A stretch of DNA of 64,000 nt from Aquisalimonas sp. 2447 (GCF_012044895.1 NZ_CP050695.1:2572501-2636500), one strand, 5' to 3'; numbered from the stretch's first letter, positions 15,954 to 25,183 are shown. Translations and numbers: made by a program. The notes: a model not told the origin generated them from the letters alone.

Positions 15954-16091
15954 CCTCTAATACTGTTTTTTTATACAGTATAGCGGTCCACGGCGAGACG
16001 CAAACGCTCCCAGTGTCTGGAGGGCACGGCAGGACATCCGTTGGCAAATCACCTGACGGCGGTGCGGCCAAGCCAGGCATCCATCGGACCG
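15954..16091. promoter_or_regulatory. Intergenic region with TACTGTATAAAAAAACAGTA palindrome
   Basis: Just before the integrase start (15958-15981) there is an inverted repeat, TACTGT and ACAGTA around an A/T tract. It is probably an operator or promoter core for the integrase. No gene seen in the rest. Confidence 0.4.
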
Positions 16092-16460
16092 TCACGCATA
16101 CCCTCCTTCGGAGATATGGGTGAAGTACGCACGGACCTCATCCGCTCGTCCGGCGGCAACCAACGCCTCTGCCGTCAGATGACCGAGCGGCGGAATCGGG
16201 TAGGATCGGTACCACGCCCAGGCGGCCCCCAGGGCTCCCGCCCACGACTCGATACGCGTAAGAAGGTCCGTCACCTGGCGCAACCTCTGTTGAGCCGCAA
16301 GGCTGCGGAGGCCGTCTGGGCTCGTGACAGCATCCCGGGGCAGGCCAGTTGCGACCGCGAGTTCCGCCTCGGTGATCTGCAACGCTTGGGCAAGCCGCTC
16401 CGCGACAACATTGCCGTGTTCGTCGAACCAGGCACCACGGGTGTGTGCGACATCAGTCAT
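16092..16460 (-). CDS. MbcA/ParS/Xre-type antitoxin (DUF2384), no toxin partner seen
   Basis: 122 residues. The N-terminal helical region (ERLAQALQITEAELAVATG) is HTH-like. The C-terminal toxin-binding domain reads WYRSYPIPPLGHLTAEALVA followed by AGRADEVRAYFTHISEGGYA, closely matching the MbcA/ParS/Xre C-terminal domain. These antitoxins pair with RES-domain NAD-degrading toxins, normally encoded directly downstream. Here the next 130 bases contain no RES domain, so it is an orphan, perhaps left after toxin loss. Confidence 0.8.
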   Translation of the reverse strand: MTDVAHTRGAWFDEHGNVVAERLAQALQITEAELAVATGLPRDAVTSPDGLRSLAAQQRLRQVTDLLTRIESWAGALGAAWAWYRSYPIPPLGHLTAEALVAAGRADEVRAYFTHISEGGYA

Positions 16461-16514
16461 CCGTCTCCTCCTCGCTCAAGGGACGTATCACAGCCCCTGC
16501 GGGCGGCATCCAGA

Positions 16515-16925
16515 CTACCACTTCTTCAGACCCCGCAGCCGCTCACGGCAAGAGGAGCCGCAGGTGTTACTCCGCACCGGCGGCTCGTCACCGACCGAAT
16601 CCCCGGCACAAGCGATGCCACAACACGGCCACCCCGAAGGAGGCGAAGAAGGCGTGCATGCAGGCGAGCCCCATCGATCCGGCCAAGAGTCATTGTCGTC
16701 GTATACCCAAAGGACAGGGAGTTCACGCAGCCCCATCGCAAGGTACGCCAGTGTCATCGCCAGCGGAAAGTACCGCCAGAAGAGATCCCACGGCCGAGCC
16801 AGCGCACGAGACCAGTCCATGACCATCTTGCCAGCGCCGCCACCCCAGGACACCGGTGCGAAGCAGACCAACACGCCCTCAGCCATCGCCGGACACCCAT
16901 GCCGCGCCCTCTTCACCACCCGAGC
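16515..16925 (-). pseudogene. Relic of a small membrane protein gene
   Basis: One frame gives ARPWDLFWRYFPLAMTLAYL then AMGLRELPVLWVYDDN, clearly membrane-like. After about 16680 the protein-like sequence moves to another frame (CMHAFFASFGVAVLWHRLCR then GFGR and a stop at about 16603). The two parts together look like one protein with a frameshift. Family not recognised. The upstream frame (17140-16913) ending GRFQAALGW may be a further piece. Confidence 0.35.
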
Positions 16926-17340
16926 GCCGCTTGAAACCGCCCTCCGCCCGCAAGCGGTCCTTCAGCACCGTCCCCTGCATCCCACTGGGCCCAGATCCGC
17001 CGCATAAGCTCTACCTGCCGAGACAGCACCGGCAAACACCCCTTCTCGATGCAAACCGGCGCCGACTCCTGGCGATACTTTCCCGGCATTCCCCAAAAGT
17101 TGCCGGCTATCCGGAACCACACAATTGAATGGGCCGTCATCCGGCTCGCCGCGGCGCGGCGCTACCTGACACGCTCGTTGGTGGAGGCAGGCATGGCGAT
17201 GGCTCCAAGAAGTCCGTTACATGCAACATGCGAACATCACATGCTAAGCGAAAGCGAACTAACACTTGACGACCACCCAGTGCCAAGGCTGGCTGCCTCC
17301 CGCACAGGGGCCTACGCACCACCGCACAAGGGATATACAC
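16926..17340. other. Stretch without a supported gene
   Basis: Open frames exist on both strands, but none has a recognisable domain or a clear ribosome site. It may contain further relic sequence of the membrane-protein locus. Confidence 0.3.
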
Positions 17341-17369
17341 TTGACATATCCCACGTGCCTTCCTAGCAT
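17341..17369 (+). promoter_or_regulatory. Sigma70-type promoter of vapBC
   Basis: TTGACA (17341-17346), a 17-bp spacer and TAGCAT (17364-17369) lie 45 bases before the vapB start. Near-consensus -35 with an acceptable -10. Confidence 0.6.
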
Positions 17370-17413
17370 CGAATATCCGATCTTGGAGATGTCCCCAGCG
17401 AGGCGCATTCGAT

Positions 17414-17644
17414 ATGGAGAGAGCAACGCTCTTTAGGAGCAACAAGAGCCAGGCATTAAGGCTTCCGAAACCAGTCGCCTACCCCGATGCAGTCAAGCAG
17501 GTCGACATCATTGCGCAGGGGCGCACTCGAATTATCGTTCCCGCTGGCGAGTCGTGGGATTGCTGGTTTGATGGCGAAGGTGTGTCGGAAGACTTTATGG
17601 CTAGCCGTGAACAACCCGACCCGCAAGAGCGTGAGACGCTTTGA
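17414..17644 (+). CDS. vapB: VapB antitoxin
   Basis: 76 residues with the AbrB/SpoVT-type DNA-binding start ATLFRSNKSQALRLPKPVAY and a C-terminal toxin-binding tail with the W-D...FDGEGVSEDFMASREQP pattern typical of VapB partners of tRNA-fMet-cleaving VapC. Its TGA overlaps the vapC ATG (TGATG). Confidence 0.92.
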   Translation: MERATLFRSNKSQALRLPKPVAYPDAVKQVDIIAQGRTRIIVPAGESWDCWFDGEGVSEDFMASREQPDPQERETL

Positions 17645-18045
17645 TGCTGAAGTACATGCTCGATACAAACATTGCCATATACACCATCAAAAACCGGCCT
17701 CCCGAGGTCCGAGAGGCTTTAAAGGCCCATGACGGGCAAATGTGCATCTCGGCAGTAACCTTAATGGAACTGATTTACGGAGCGGAGGCCTCGGCTGCGG
17801 TAGATCGCAATCTGAAGGATGTTGAGGGCTTTGCGGCTCGCCTCGACGTATTGCCGTACGATAACGACGCGGCGGCACACACGGGGCAACTACGAGCAGA
17901 ACTGAAAAAGATCGGGCGTCCAATCGGAGCCTATGATGAAATGATTTCTGGCCACGCGCGATCGCAAGGATTGGTCGTGGTAAGCAACAATACAAAACAG
18001 TTTGAGAACGTCCCGGGGATACGCGTGATCAACTGGGTAAGTTGA
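17644..18045 (+). CDS. vapC: VapC PIN-domain toxin
   Basis: 133 residues from the ATG overlapping the vapB stop. PIN motifs: YMLDTNIAIYTIKNRP (Asp), ISAVTLMELIYGA (Glu), GAYDEMISGHA (Asp) and VVSNNTKQFENVPG near the C-terminus. Enteric VapC with this pattern cuts initiator tRNA. Intact; co-transcribed from the promoter at 17341. Confidence 0.93.
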   Translation: MLKYMLDTNIAIYTIKNRPPEVREALKAHDGQMCISAVTLMELIYGAEASAAVDRNLKDVEGFAARLDVLPYDNDAAAHTGQLRAELKKIGRPIGAYDEMISGHARSQGLVVVSNNTKQFENVPGIRVINWVS

Positions 18046-18058
18046 TTGGAACCTGTGT

Positions 18059-18433
18059 CTACAGTCGCATGGCGGCCCAGGGAAGCTCCAGGGCAAAGGC
18101 ACGCTGGAATTTCTGACGAGATGTATACGCATCGGTGGCCGTACTCAGGGGATCGCCGCCGCTTACCTTGGAATAAAGCCAGTCGCCCAACGGGCGGCAA
18201 ACCGCGAACCTCCGGCTCGTGACTGGTGCATCGTGACCGACTCTGGTTCTGGCACCGGAATCGGCGGACACTAGAGCAGGCCGGAGGCCGTCGGCGTCGA
18301 TCGCGGGAGTGTTCGCGTCATTCCAGCGACCGGGGCGGATGGTGGAGCCGGCGGCTTTGAAAATCGGGGACTCCGCCGCGCGGTCCCCGATCCAGTCAAT
18401 CGTCAGCATCCGGCCGGGACGCTGCACCGTCAC
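18059..18433 (-). pseudogene. Chimeric relic: RES-toxin start joined to ImmA/IrrE-like tail
   Basis: Starts with GTG at 18433 overlapping the antitoxin stop (GTGA), as RES toxins do. IFKAAGSTIRPGRWNDANTP followed by AI resembles the RES-domain GRW...P-A-I block. After ~46 codons it changes to RRFAVCRPLGDWLYSK and TDAYTSRQKFQRAFALELP, which resembles the C-terminal part of ImmA/IrrE-type proteins. Neither domain is complete. Both assignments rest on short motifs. Confidence 0.4.
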
Positions 18434-18872
18434 GCAGCCGATCCGTATTTCAGCCGTCCCAGAATCTCCACCACGGCGTCCGCGCCATATTCCGTCTCGG
18501 TCGCCACCTCCAGCGGGACACGCCCTTCGAGCAACTGTGGTGCGCCCGACTCAGAAAGGTTCGAGCCCGGTCCTCGTCTTTGTAGACGTCCTTCGCCATG
18601 GACCACACCCGTGCGATCCGCGCCAGACGCTCACTCTCCGTTCGGCTCAGCGGCTCGCGCTTCTTGCGACGCCGAACCAGGGTCTGCTTGGTGATAACCA
18701 GCGTGGAGAATTCCTTGGAGCGGGGTGCAACGATCCTGTGGACGTGCTCAATCGAGCGAAGCGGGAGCCCGCTGGCGATCTTCTGGCTGAACCTGAGCGC
18801 CGTGTAGCCGCCCGGAATCTCCTCGAGGCCGAGCACATTGACCATTTTGTGAATCTCGCTGCCCGGGCTCAT
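18430..18872 (-). pseudogene. MbcA/ParS/Xre-type antitoxin with a frameshift
   Basis: Starts at ATG 18872 (GGAGG 7 bases upstream). Residues include EIPGGYTALRFSQKIASGLP and SRTESERLARIARVWSMAKD, typical of DUF2384 antitoxins. Near 18540 the sequence changes frame: the expected C-terminus LLEGRVPLEVATETEYGADA followed by VVEILGRLKYGSAA is present in another frame and ends at 18430. One indel explains this. Partner of the RES relic directly downstream. Confidence 0.7.
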
Positions 18873-18913
18873 CTCTTCGCCTCCGTGAGAACGATGTGGT
18901 CCCGACTGTAGCA

Positions 18914-19155
18914 CTACGCGGTACTCCTTCCCTGCAGTTTCTTCAGGTATCCGGACTCGTGCCCTGCAATCCGAGTTCTTTGCATTTTACCTGTCCTCTG
19001 ATCCACTGAAGCAAAGCCTGAACCTGGATCCTTGATTGCCTGAAATCGCTCCACTTCATCGCGCACCGCCCGTAGTTCAGGGCCCGGCTTGTCGCCCTGA
19101 AGGCGCTCAAGGGCAACTTTGGCCTTGAAATCCGAGACGCGATGCGGGGCGAGGT
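18914..19155 (-). other. Unassigned stretch between antitoxin relic and hypothetical gene
   Basis: A minus-strand frame here contains VSDFKAKVALERLQGDKPGP, which recalls the start of IS3-family OrfA, but the match does not extend. I cannot support a gene. Confidence 0.25.
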
Positions 19156-19548
19156 TCAACCGCTCTTTCTCTGCTCGGCGGCGAGCGTCATCGGATTCAT
19201 CGCAGTGGCAGAGAGTTCGACGCGTGCAATCAATGTCCCCGCCGCATCCACCTCCTCGTGCCGGAAGCAAGCGCGGCCATCTGCGAGCTGCCCGATCAGC
19301 ATCGTGAGCACCTGGCCCAGCACATTCGCATCCACGAACTTGTCCGCTAATGCGCGGGATGCACCACTGTCGCCAATGGTGGCGACAGTGACACGCACCT
19401 CGCGCCCATCCGGGCCCATTGCGATGCGCAACTCACGCGAGCAGTACCCCGCACCCGCGGATTCCAGGAGCGCACCGCGCACGAGCCAGCCGAGTAGCCG
19501 TGCCGGCCAGGGGTTTCCAAGGTCGCCATAAATTGTCAGATCCGCCAT
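19156..19548 (-). CDS. Hypothetical protein
   Basis: 130 residues from ATG at 19548. Contains GDLGNPWPARLLGWLVRGAL, ELRIAMGPDGREVRVTVATI and DKFVDANVLGQVLTMLIGQL. Strong GC bias at third positions supports it as real coding sequence. No domain recognised and no clear operon partner. Confidence 0.45.
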   Translation of the reverse strand: MADLTIYGDLGNPWPARLLGWLVRGALLESAGAGYCSRELRIAMGPDGREVRVTVATIGDSGASRALADKFVDANVLGQVLTMLIGQLADGRACFRHEEVDAAGTLIARVELSATAMNPMTLAAEQRKSG

Positions 19549-19700
19549 TTGAAGACTCCGTGATCGCATCGCCAGAATCTTCAGCGGAACATAAGTCGTC
19601 GAATGCGCAACCCCGGATCGGGACACATCCTATCTACGGGGAAACAGTAAACGCGATTCAGTACGATCACAGCACTTGGCCAATCGCAGGGTTTGTGCAT

Positions 19701-19726
19701 AATATGACCAATTAGATGGTCATATT
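19701..19726. promoter_or_regulatory. Perfect 10-bp inverted-repeat operator upstream of phd-PIN
   Basis: AATATGACCA (19701-19710), a 6-base spacer and TGGTCATATT (19717-19726), ending 9 bases before the antitoxin start. A binding site for the Phd-type antitoxin is the natural reading. Confidence 0.75.
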
Positions 19727-19735
19727 GGTGGGCTA

Positions 19736-19984
19736 ATGAGCACAGACATCGTCAGCCTGGCTGATGCCAAGGCACATCTGAGCGAACTCACCGAGCGGGC
19801 AGCTCGCGGTGAAACTGTCGTTATCACAAAACGCGGCAAACCCGTAGCCCAAGTGACGAAGCCGGGGGCGCCTCGCAAGCCGGTGCCGCTGACGCGGATG
19901 CGTGAATTGACCGATGGCATGCCAGAGCAACCTGAGAGTGCGGGGAAGTTCATGCGCCGGCAGCGGGGCGACAGCCGATACTAA
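19736..19984 (+). CDS. Phd/YefM-type antitoxin
   Basis: 82 residues. VSLADAKAHLSELTERAARG and TVVITKRGKPVAQVTKPG form the Phd/YefM DNA-binding fold. The tail (TDGMPEQPESAGKFMRRQRG) is the usual toxin-binding extension. Stop overlaps the toxin start (TAATG). Likely autorepressor at 19701-19726. Confidence 0.92.
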   Translation: MSTDIVSLADAKAHLSELTERAARGETVVITKRGKPVAQVTKPGAPRKPVPLTRMRELTDGMPEQPESAGKFMRRQRGDSRY

Positions 19985-20406
19985 TGCTGTATCTGGACAC
20001 CAGCCTGCTGGTGGCGGCGATGGCCCGGGAGGCACGGACCGCGGCGGTCCAGGATTGGTTGTCGGAACAGGCTGCGGGATCACTCGCTATTAGTGACTGG
20101 GTCATCACCGAGTTTTCCTCGGCGTTGTCGGTGAAGCTCAAAACCGGTCAACTCACGGTCAAACAACGCGCCGATGCTCTGGCTCTTTTTACCTCGCTGG
20201 CCGAGGAGAGCTTCGTGTGTTTAACCATTACCCAACGTGATTTCCACACAGCGGCCCGTTTCGCTGACCAGTACCAGGTGGGACTGAGGGCTGGAGATGC
20301 GCTGCACTTGGCTACCGCTGCTGGCCACGGTGCTCGACTGGTGACGCTCGACAAAGGCCTGGCCAAAGCGGCTGACTCCGTCGGCGTTAGCGTGCTCCAA
20401 ATGTAA
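19984..20406 (+). CDS. vapC: PIN-domain toxin (VapC family)
   Basis: 140 residues. Acidic PIN residues in YLDTSLLVAAMARE, SDWVITEFSSALSVK, LRAGDALHLATAAGHGA and LVTLDKGLAKAA. Complete and coupled to the Phd antitoxin. Expected to be an Mg-dependent ribonuclease. Confidence 0.92.
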   Translation: MLYLDTSLLVAAMAREARTAAVQDWLSEQAAGSLAISDWVITEFSSALSVKLKTGQLTVKQRADALALFTSLAEESFVCLTITQRDFHTAARFADQYQVGLRAGDALHLATAAGHGARLVTLDKGLAKAADSVGVSVLQM

Positions 20407-20877
20407 TAACCACGCAGGGTTCACCCTGCCCCTGATGTTGGCTAACCTTGGCTCCCTCTCCACTGAGCAAGCGGCTCTGCGCTCAGAAGTCCGGGCCGGC
20501 GTGTCGTAATCTTACTGTTGAAGGCAACCCAGATAGTCCCTTGCGGGGGCACTGGTTGCTCAATACTGTCGAAACGCAACGAAGGGCACTCTTACACGCG
20601 GCACGCTCGCCCTTGCTGTCTCGTGGACCGCTTCTGCTATATCCCCGGCTAATGCACCAGGCATTGATTTGGCCTGGCTGACTGGCTGGTCATGTGCTGA
20701 TCGCCTTCGTTGATGAAGCCGGTGGCGGGTTCAACGGTTCCGAACCGGGTGCGAGACACGCATGAGCGGCTTCACTAGGGGCTCTCGAAGCCCTTTGGCC
20801 ACGCTCTGGACGAGCGCCACCATCGCCGAAGTGTTCCAGCGTGTCGGGGATGGCTTTTCGCGGTGAACCGGGCCGGG
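20407..20877. other. Non-coding stretch with short hairpin
   Basis: No gene supported. GCAGGGT-TC-ACCCTGC (20414-20429) can form a tight hairpin just after the toxin stop and may act in termination, though no T-tract follows. The rest may include the outer part of the IS1380 relic. Confidence 0.35.
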
Positions 20878-21805
20878 TCATGCGGCCAGTCGCCATCGGT
20901 GACGCCGCCCCAGGAGCTGGCGCCACAGTCGGGCGGCGCGGCGCTCCAGGATGACGTGCAACCGGCGTGCATGGCGCTGCACATGGGCTGCGGCCTTGAG
21001 CACAGGCTCACGCAGCCGCCGCAGACTCCAGCCCTGTCCCGTGGCCGCCTCCATCTGGGCGCGCAGCACGTGCAGCAGCTCATAGCCGAGCAGTCGCAGC
21101 GACAGCAGCGCCTGCGCCCGGGCGAAGACCTCGGCCTCACTGGCCCGTCCCCGCGAGGTGCACGGCAGCGAGGTGCCGATGGTGTCCTTGAACTCGCCCA
21201 TGTGCCCCTCGGCCTTGCCACGGCGGCGGTACAGCGCCAGGACCTGCTCGCCGCTGTGGGTCGGGGCGGGCAGGTTGGTGACGATGTAGAAGCACCGCCG
21301 AAAGAGTTCGGCCGGGTGCTCCTGGATGACCATGACCACCCGGCGCTTGCGCTGCCAGCTCTCGGCCCCGTAGACGGTCTCCTCGGTCCACTCCCGGGAC
21401 CGCTCGGCCGGGCGCCCCGGGCCGCGCCGGCGGTGCGGGTCGAAGTGGCGGTCCAGCGCGGCGTTATCGCGCAGCCGACCGAGGTAGCCGATCCCCGCCT
21501 GGTCCAGCGCCTCAAGTGTGGCGCCGTCGGCAAACCCGGCATCGAGCCGGCAGCACACCTGCCGGGCCAGGCCGCGCTCGCGCAGGGTGGCGACAAGCTG
21601 CGGGATCCACGCTGCGGCCTGCGCGCCAGGGGCGGCGTTGCCGGGGCGCAGCAGCCCGGCGAGCACGTCGCCCGTCTCGGCACAGGAGGCGATGAGCGGA
21701 TAGTGGATCCGATCACCGACATGGCCGTTGTGGTGACTGCCCGGCTGCTCGCCGTAGGCGGCAAGCGGCAGACCATCGACATCGACGGTCATCACAGGCG
21801 CCGGC
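20878..21805 (-). pseudogene. IS1380-family transposase, N-terminally truncated
   Basis: About 310 codons match the C-terminal two thirds of IS1380 transposases: MTVDVDGLPLAAYGEQPGSH (first catalytic region), CCRLDAGFADGATLEALDQA, RRCFYIVTNL and VLALYRRRGKAEGHMGEFKD with the catalytic Glu, ending at 20878. The normal N-terminal ~140 residues are missing. Upstream of 21805 the sequence is instead a plus-strand IS4-type relic. Inactive. Confidence 0.8.
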
Positions 21806-21849
21806 GGCGTACCGGCTGCGGCCCGTCGCCGCGTGGCAAGCTCCAGCGC

Positions 21850-22821
21850 TGCGGTGTCGAGGTGGTGCTGGCGGTGCAGGACACCAATACGCTCAAGTAC
21901 GCGGCACCGAGCCTCCCCAAGGGGCTTGGCCCCATCGGCAACCGGGCCACTAAGGCGCAGGGACTCACCGTCCACGACATCATGGCGTTTAGCAGCGAGG
22001 GTACACCGCTCGGGCTGATCGATCTCCAGGCCTGGGCGCGCCACCCCGCAGATCACGGCCTGCGGCGGCTCGCCGACGATCAGCGCGACCTCGACAATAA
22101 AGAGTCCGGCAAATGGCTGGACAATCACCGCGAGGCGAGCCGGCTCCAGGCGCAGATGCCCGCGACCCGGGTGGTCAGTGTGACCGACCGCGAGGGCGAT
22201 CTCTATGAACTGCTCGTCGCCGCCCAACAGCCCGAGCTCAACATCCCCCAGCACCAGAATTAGCGAGCGCGGATCGCGCGCCTGGCCGTGCGCTTCGCCC
22301 GGGTGACGATCCAGCCGCCGCAGAGCAAACGCCGCCTCGGCCCGGTCGCGCTCGACGCCGTCCAGACCACGGAGATCGACCACCCGACGGCGTCAAGGGC
22401 CTGAACTGGACCCTGCTGACCACGGTGCCCACTGCCAACTGGCGGATCCAGGAGCGCAACCTCGGCGACGCCGAGCGCATGGAGACCGCACTGGCCATCG
22501 ACATGGTCATCGCCTGGCGCACTTTCTGGCTGACCAAGTAGGGCCACGAACGCCCTGACACCCCCGGGCAGCGCCTTCCTCGAGCCCGACGAGTGGAAAG
22601 CGCTTCTCGTGCGCACCGATGTCACCTGGGACCCAGGCCGCGAGGATGAGCCCACACTCCATCCGGCGATGCACCACATCGCCGGGCTCGGCGGCTATCA
22701 GGATCGAAAACGCAAGCCCTGTCCCAAGAGCCTCTGGCGCGGGCTCCAGCGCATCGAGGATATGGCTCAGGTCTTCGGCAAACTCCGGGCCATGGAACGC
22801 AATGACAGCCGACCTCCCTGA
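21850..22821 (+). pseudogene. IS4-family (Tn5-like) transposase relic, several breaks
   Basis: Plus-strand pieces in different frames match an IS4/Tn5-type transposase in the right order: VVLAVQDTNTLKYAAPSLPK, GLTVHDIMAFSSEGTPLGLI, SVTDREGDLYELL (about 22180-22220), then after a stop RLAVRFARVTIQPPQSKRRL, then LNWTLLTTVPTANWRIQERN, then a C-terminal HIAGLGGYQDRKRKPCPKSL block ending at 22821. At least three frame breaks. It abuts the IS1380 relic head to head. Confidence 0.8.
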
Positions 22822-22877
22822 CTAACTCCAGAGAACCTGCGGGGCATCGCCAGTCGGCTGATGGCCTTATTGGGCAA

Positions 22878-23093
22878 TTAGTGCCACGACAAATCCGGTT
22901 TCCTTCCGTGGGCCATGCAATCGCGCAAATAGAGATTGATCAAACTCTGATACGGAATACCCGTTTCTTCCGAAAGCTGTTTGAAATACTCCACGACGTC
23001 GTCACCCATGCGAATCGTCACCTGTCGCTTTAACTTTGAAGCGTACGGGTTACGGCGCGACTTCATCTTCGAAAAATCGTACTCTTTTCTCAT
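22878..23093 (-). CDS. brnA: BrnA antitoxin
   Basis: 71 residues of ribbon-helix-helix type: KLKRQVTIRMGDDVVEYFKQ and LSEETGIPYQSLINLYLRDC match BrnA. The start overlaps the brnT stop by 4 bases. Standard order (toxin first). BrnA neutralises BrnT and represses the promoter. Confidence 0.93.
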   Translation of the reverse strand: MRKEYDFSKMKSRRNPYASKLKRQVTIRMGDDVVEYFKQLSEETGIPYQSLINLYLRDCMAHGRKPDLSWH

Positions 23094-23377
23094 AGCGGTG
23101 GACCTTCGTAATGCTTACACTCATTCGCTGTCGCCTTCCGCGCGGAAATGATTCTGATGACATCTCCGCCGGAACGCTCGCAGTGGCACACGACCAGAAA
23201 CCGCAGCACATTGCTCAAACCAAGCATAATGAACCGCTCTTCGCCGGATGAATGCTCCTCGTCGAAGAACTGCCGCGCGTACTCGTCAAAGAAAACGGAT
23301 TTCGCTTCTTCGAACGAAATCCCGTGCTTCTCAAGATTTGCGCGCGCCTTCTGCGGATTCCAATCAAACTCGATCAT
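23090..23377 (-). CDS. brnT: BrnT ribonuclease toxin
   Basis: 95 residues from ATG at 23377. IEFDWNPQKARANLEKHGIS, FEEAKSVFFDEYARQF, EERFIMLGLSNVLRFLVVCH and the C-terminal IRIISARKATANE are the BrnT blocks (RelE-like fold, catalytic basic residues in ISARKA). Complete. In-frame codons upstream of 23377 cross the operator and are not used. Confidence 0.93.
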   Translation of the reverse strand: MIEFDWNPQKARANLEKHGISFEEAKSVFFDEYARQFFDEEHSSGEERFIMLGLSNVLRFLVVCHCERSGGDVIRIISARKATANECKHYEGPPL

Positions 23378-23379
23378 AC

Positions 23380-23390
23380 ATACAATGTAT
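23380..23390. promoter_or_regulatory. Palindrome at the brnTA promoter
   Basis: ATACAATGTAT is a perfect odd palindrome 3 bases upstream of the brnT ATG. It likely overlaps the promoter -10 or serves as the BrnA operator. Confidence 0.5.
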
Positions 23391-23504
23391 TGACTCGTCG
23401 CAGACCTAGTCAACCCGCCCCTCCATGTGCCAGGCATCCCTTGCCCAACGCTGACCATCAGGCGCGCGAGGTACGAGCGCCGGCTGGGTGGGTTTGTTCG
23501 GTAC

Positions 23505-23723
23505 TCAACGACGCCCCACGCTCAGTTGGGCGCAGGTATCCCGAATGGTCACCATGAGCGTCATCTCATCGACCGGGGATACTTGGAAGCCATGCCGCTG
23601 GTAGAAGCTCTTCGCTTCCTCGGAGAGCGCGTGCATGAGAAGGGCCTTAATACCAACGTGTTCGGAAGCAGCAACCACCCGCAGCGCAGCATCACGAAGC
23701 ATCCCCGCGGCGATACCTGTCAA
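23505..23723 (-). pseudogene. C-terminal fragment of a TacT-like GNAT toxin
   Basis: AAGMLRDAALRVVAASEHVG, IKALLMHALSEEAKSFYQRH and GFQVSPVDEMTLMVTIRD match the C-terminal half of GNAT toxins (A-FY-R-GF-P). The N-terminal ~90 residues are missing: at about 23720 the sequence switches to the AbiEii fragment. Not functional as an acetyltransferase. Confidence 0.8.
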
Positions 23724-23913
23724 TGTCCTTCAGAGAGGCCTCGCGCTCACCAATCGGCAGGTAGGTAAGGTCGATGTCGACCGACAGGCGGGGCATGTCC
23801 CGATAGAACAGGTTGATGGCTGTGCCGCCCTTGAGGGCGAAGACCTCCTCCGCCGCGATATCCGGCAAGACGCCCAGCAGGAGCCGAACCTGATCCACAT
23901 AGCGGTCACGCAT
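23713..23913 (-). pseudogene. abiEii: AbiEii toxin gene, 5' part only
   Basis: From ATG 23913, overlapping the abiEi stop. LLLGVLPDIAAEEVFALKGG and TAINLFYRDMPRLSVDIDLT are the N-terminal nucleotidyltransferase blocks (LKGGTAINL...DIDLTY). The homology stops at LKDID and runs into the GNAT fragment. Only ~65 of ~280-300 residues remain. Confidence 0.85.
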
Positions 23914-24406
23914 CCGCGTCAGCCTCCGTGTCTTTCGCAGGCATGAAGCGCTTCGGAACGTAGATGCGATATGTCGGGTGGAGCTTACCGCTCTCGACAA
24001 GTGCCCGCGGCCCGGAGCCGAAGTCGATCTTGTTGACGTCCAGGTACTTGCGCCACGCATGCTGGTGGCGATCAGCGAAGACAAAGAACAAGCGCCGCAC
24101 CCTCACGCTCCGGCAGACCGTCAACAGCCTCATGAGCAGCTTGGGCCGAAGCGTCGTCAGACTTTCGAAGATCTTGTCCAGGTTCTCGAAGCTGGCCTCG
24201 CTGCTTAGCTCGTCGAGGGCTTCGAGGATGGCCCGCTCCGAAGAGGATACCTTCAGTGGCCAACCCCAGACGTTCATCGGCGGACCGATTTCGCGGGTAT
24301 CGCGGCCGGCGTCGATAATCCCCGTTTGGTCATCCCCGAACAGGGTGCGCCTGTGCACGACCAAATGCGCATCGCTCGGCAGCCGCTTCAGCCATGTAGA
24401 CACATC
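23906..24406 (-). pseudogene. abiEi: abiEi antitoxin gene, 3' part after IS66 insertion
   Basis: Encodes STWLKRLPSDAHLVVHRRTL and on to YLDVNKIDFGSGPRALVESG, then LHPTYRIYVPKRFMPA, the C-terminal antitoxin domain of a type IV AbiEi. The upstream half is at 27073-27290 on the other side of IS66 copy 2. The 8-bp duplication GACACATC (24399-24406 and 27073-27080) proves the interruption; without the IS the join reads VHFYGDVSTWLKRLP. Confidence 0.87.
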
Positions 24407-24494
24407 GTAACCGGTCATTCTGGGGCGTTGTTTTCGGCCATTGACTGGCGCCGTAGTCTGCGCAGGCACATTTGCAGCAGACTGGAACGTGATC

Positions 24495-24812
24495 ATGGCC
24501 AAGTCCCCGGGGCGTACCGCCGCGCAGTGGCGTGAACTCATTGAACGCTATACCCGCAGTGGCCTCACACGCCGGGCGTTCTGCGCGCAGGAGGGCATTG
24601 GTGAGAGCACTCTGGGCGCGTGGCAACGCCGCCTGCGTAACACCTCGTCCCCCACGCCGGAGACGACGCAGGAGCGGGCGCTTTTCGCTGAGGTCGCTTT
24701 GCAGGCATCGCGTGACGAGGACGCGCCGACGGCGCCGCCGGCACCGTGCTGGGATGTGGAGCTGGACCTGGGGGATGGCATTTGTCTGCGGGTGCGGCGG
24801 CGGCCGTGCTGA
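24495..24812 (+). CDS. tnpA: IS66 TnpA accessory protein (copy 2)
   Basis: 105 residues, identical by inspection to the copy at 11036-11353, with the same HTH and the same overlap with tnpB. Confidence 0.9.
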   Translation: MAKSPGRTAAQWRELIERYTRSGLTRRAFCAQEGIGESTLGAWQRRLRNTSSPTPETTQERALFAEVALQASRDEDAPTAPPAPCWDVELDLGDGICLRVRRRPC

Positions 24813-25183
24813 GTCAGCCATCGCGGCTGTGGCTGTGCACACGGCCAACGGACATGCGCTGCTCGTTTGACGGACTGGCGGCGCTGGTCCGGCGGCATCT
24901 GGGCCAGGATCCGCTGTCGGGCCAGGGGTTTGTGTTTATCAACCGCCGGCGCACGCTGCTGAAGTTGTTGTACTTCGACGGCGACGGTTACTGCGTGTGG
25001 AGCAAGCGCCTGGAGCGGGGGCAGTTCGGCGGTGCCCTGACGGCGGGGGACGCCGTGGAGGCGCTGAGCCGCACGCAGTTCACCGCGCTGCTCGAAGGGC
25101 TGGATCTGGTCATTCGCAAACGGCAGAAAAGGTGGCGACAATCCCCCCACCCGGGCACGGAATCGGGTAAAATGCACGGGTGA
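24806..25183 (+). CDS. tnpB: IS66 TnpB accessory protein (copy 2, altered C-terminus)
   Basis: Starts at GTG 24806. It matches copy 1 up to KRQKRWRQSP, then the two-base insertion at about 25145 changes the tail to HPGTESGKMHG. The conserved core is unaffected, so the protein may still work. Confidence 0.85.
   Translation: MLSQPSRLWLCTRPTDMRCSFDGLAALVRRHLGQDPLSGQGFVFINRRRTLLKLLYFDGDGYCVWSKRLERGQFGGALTAGDAVEALSRTQFTALLEGLDLVIRKRQKRWRQSPHPGTESGKMHG

Noticed and set aside
15904-16095. RES toxin partner of the MbcA-like antitoxin
   Set aside because: The 63-codon frame after the antitoxin has no RES motifs and overlaps the integrase promoter region.
18914-19270. IS3-type OrfA remnant
   Set aside because: Only about 15 residues (DFKAKVALERLQGD) resemble OrfA; the rest does not align with the family.
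20863-22263. 466-codon plus-strand open frame
   Set aside because: Its first two thirds are antisense to the IS1380 transposase relic and not protein-like; only the last part from ~21850 is real, as an IS4-type relic.
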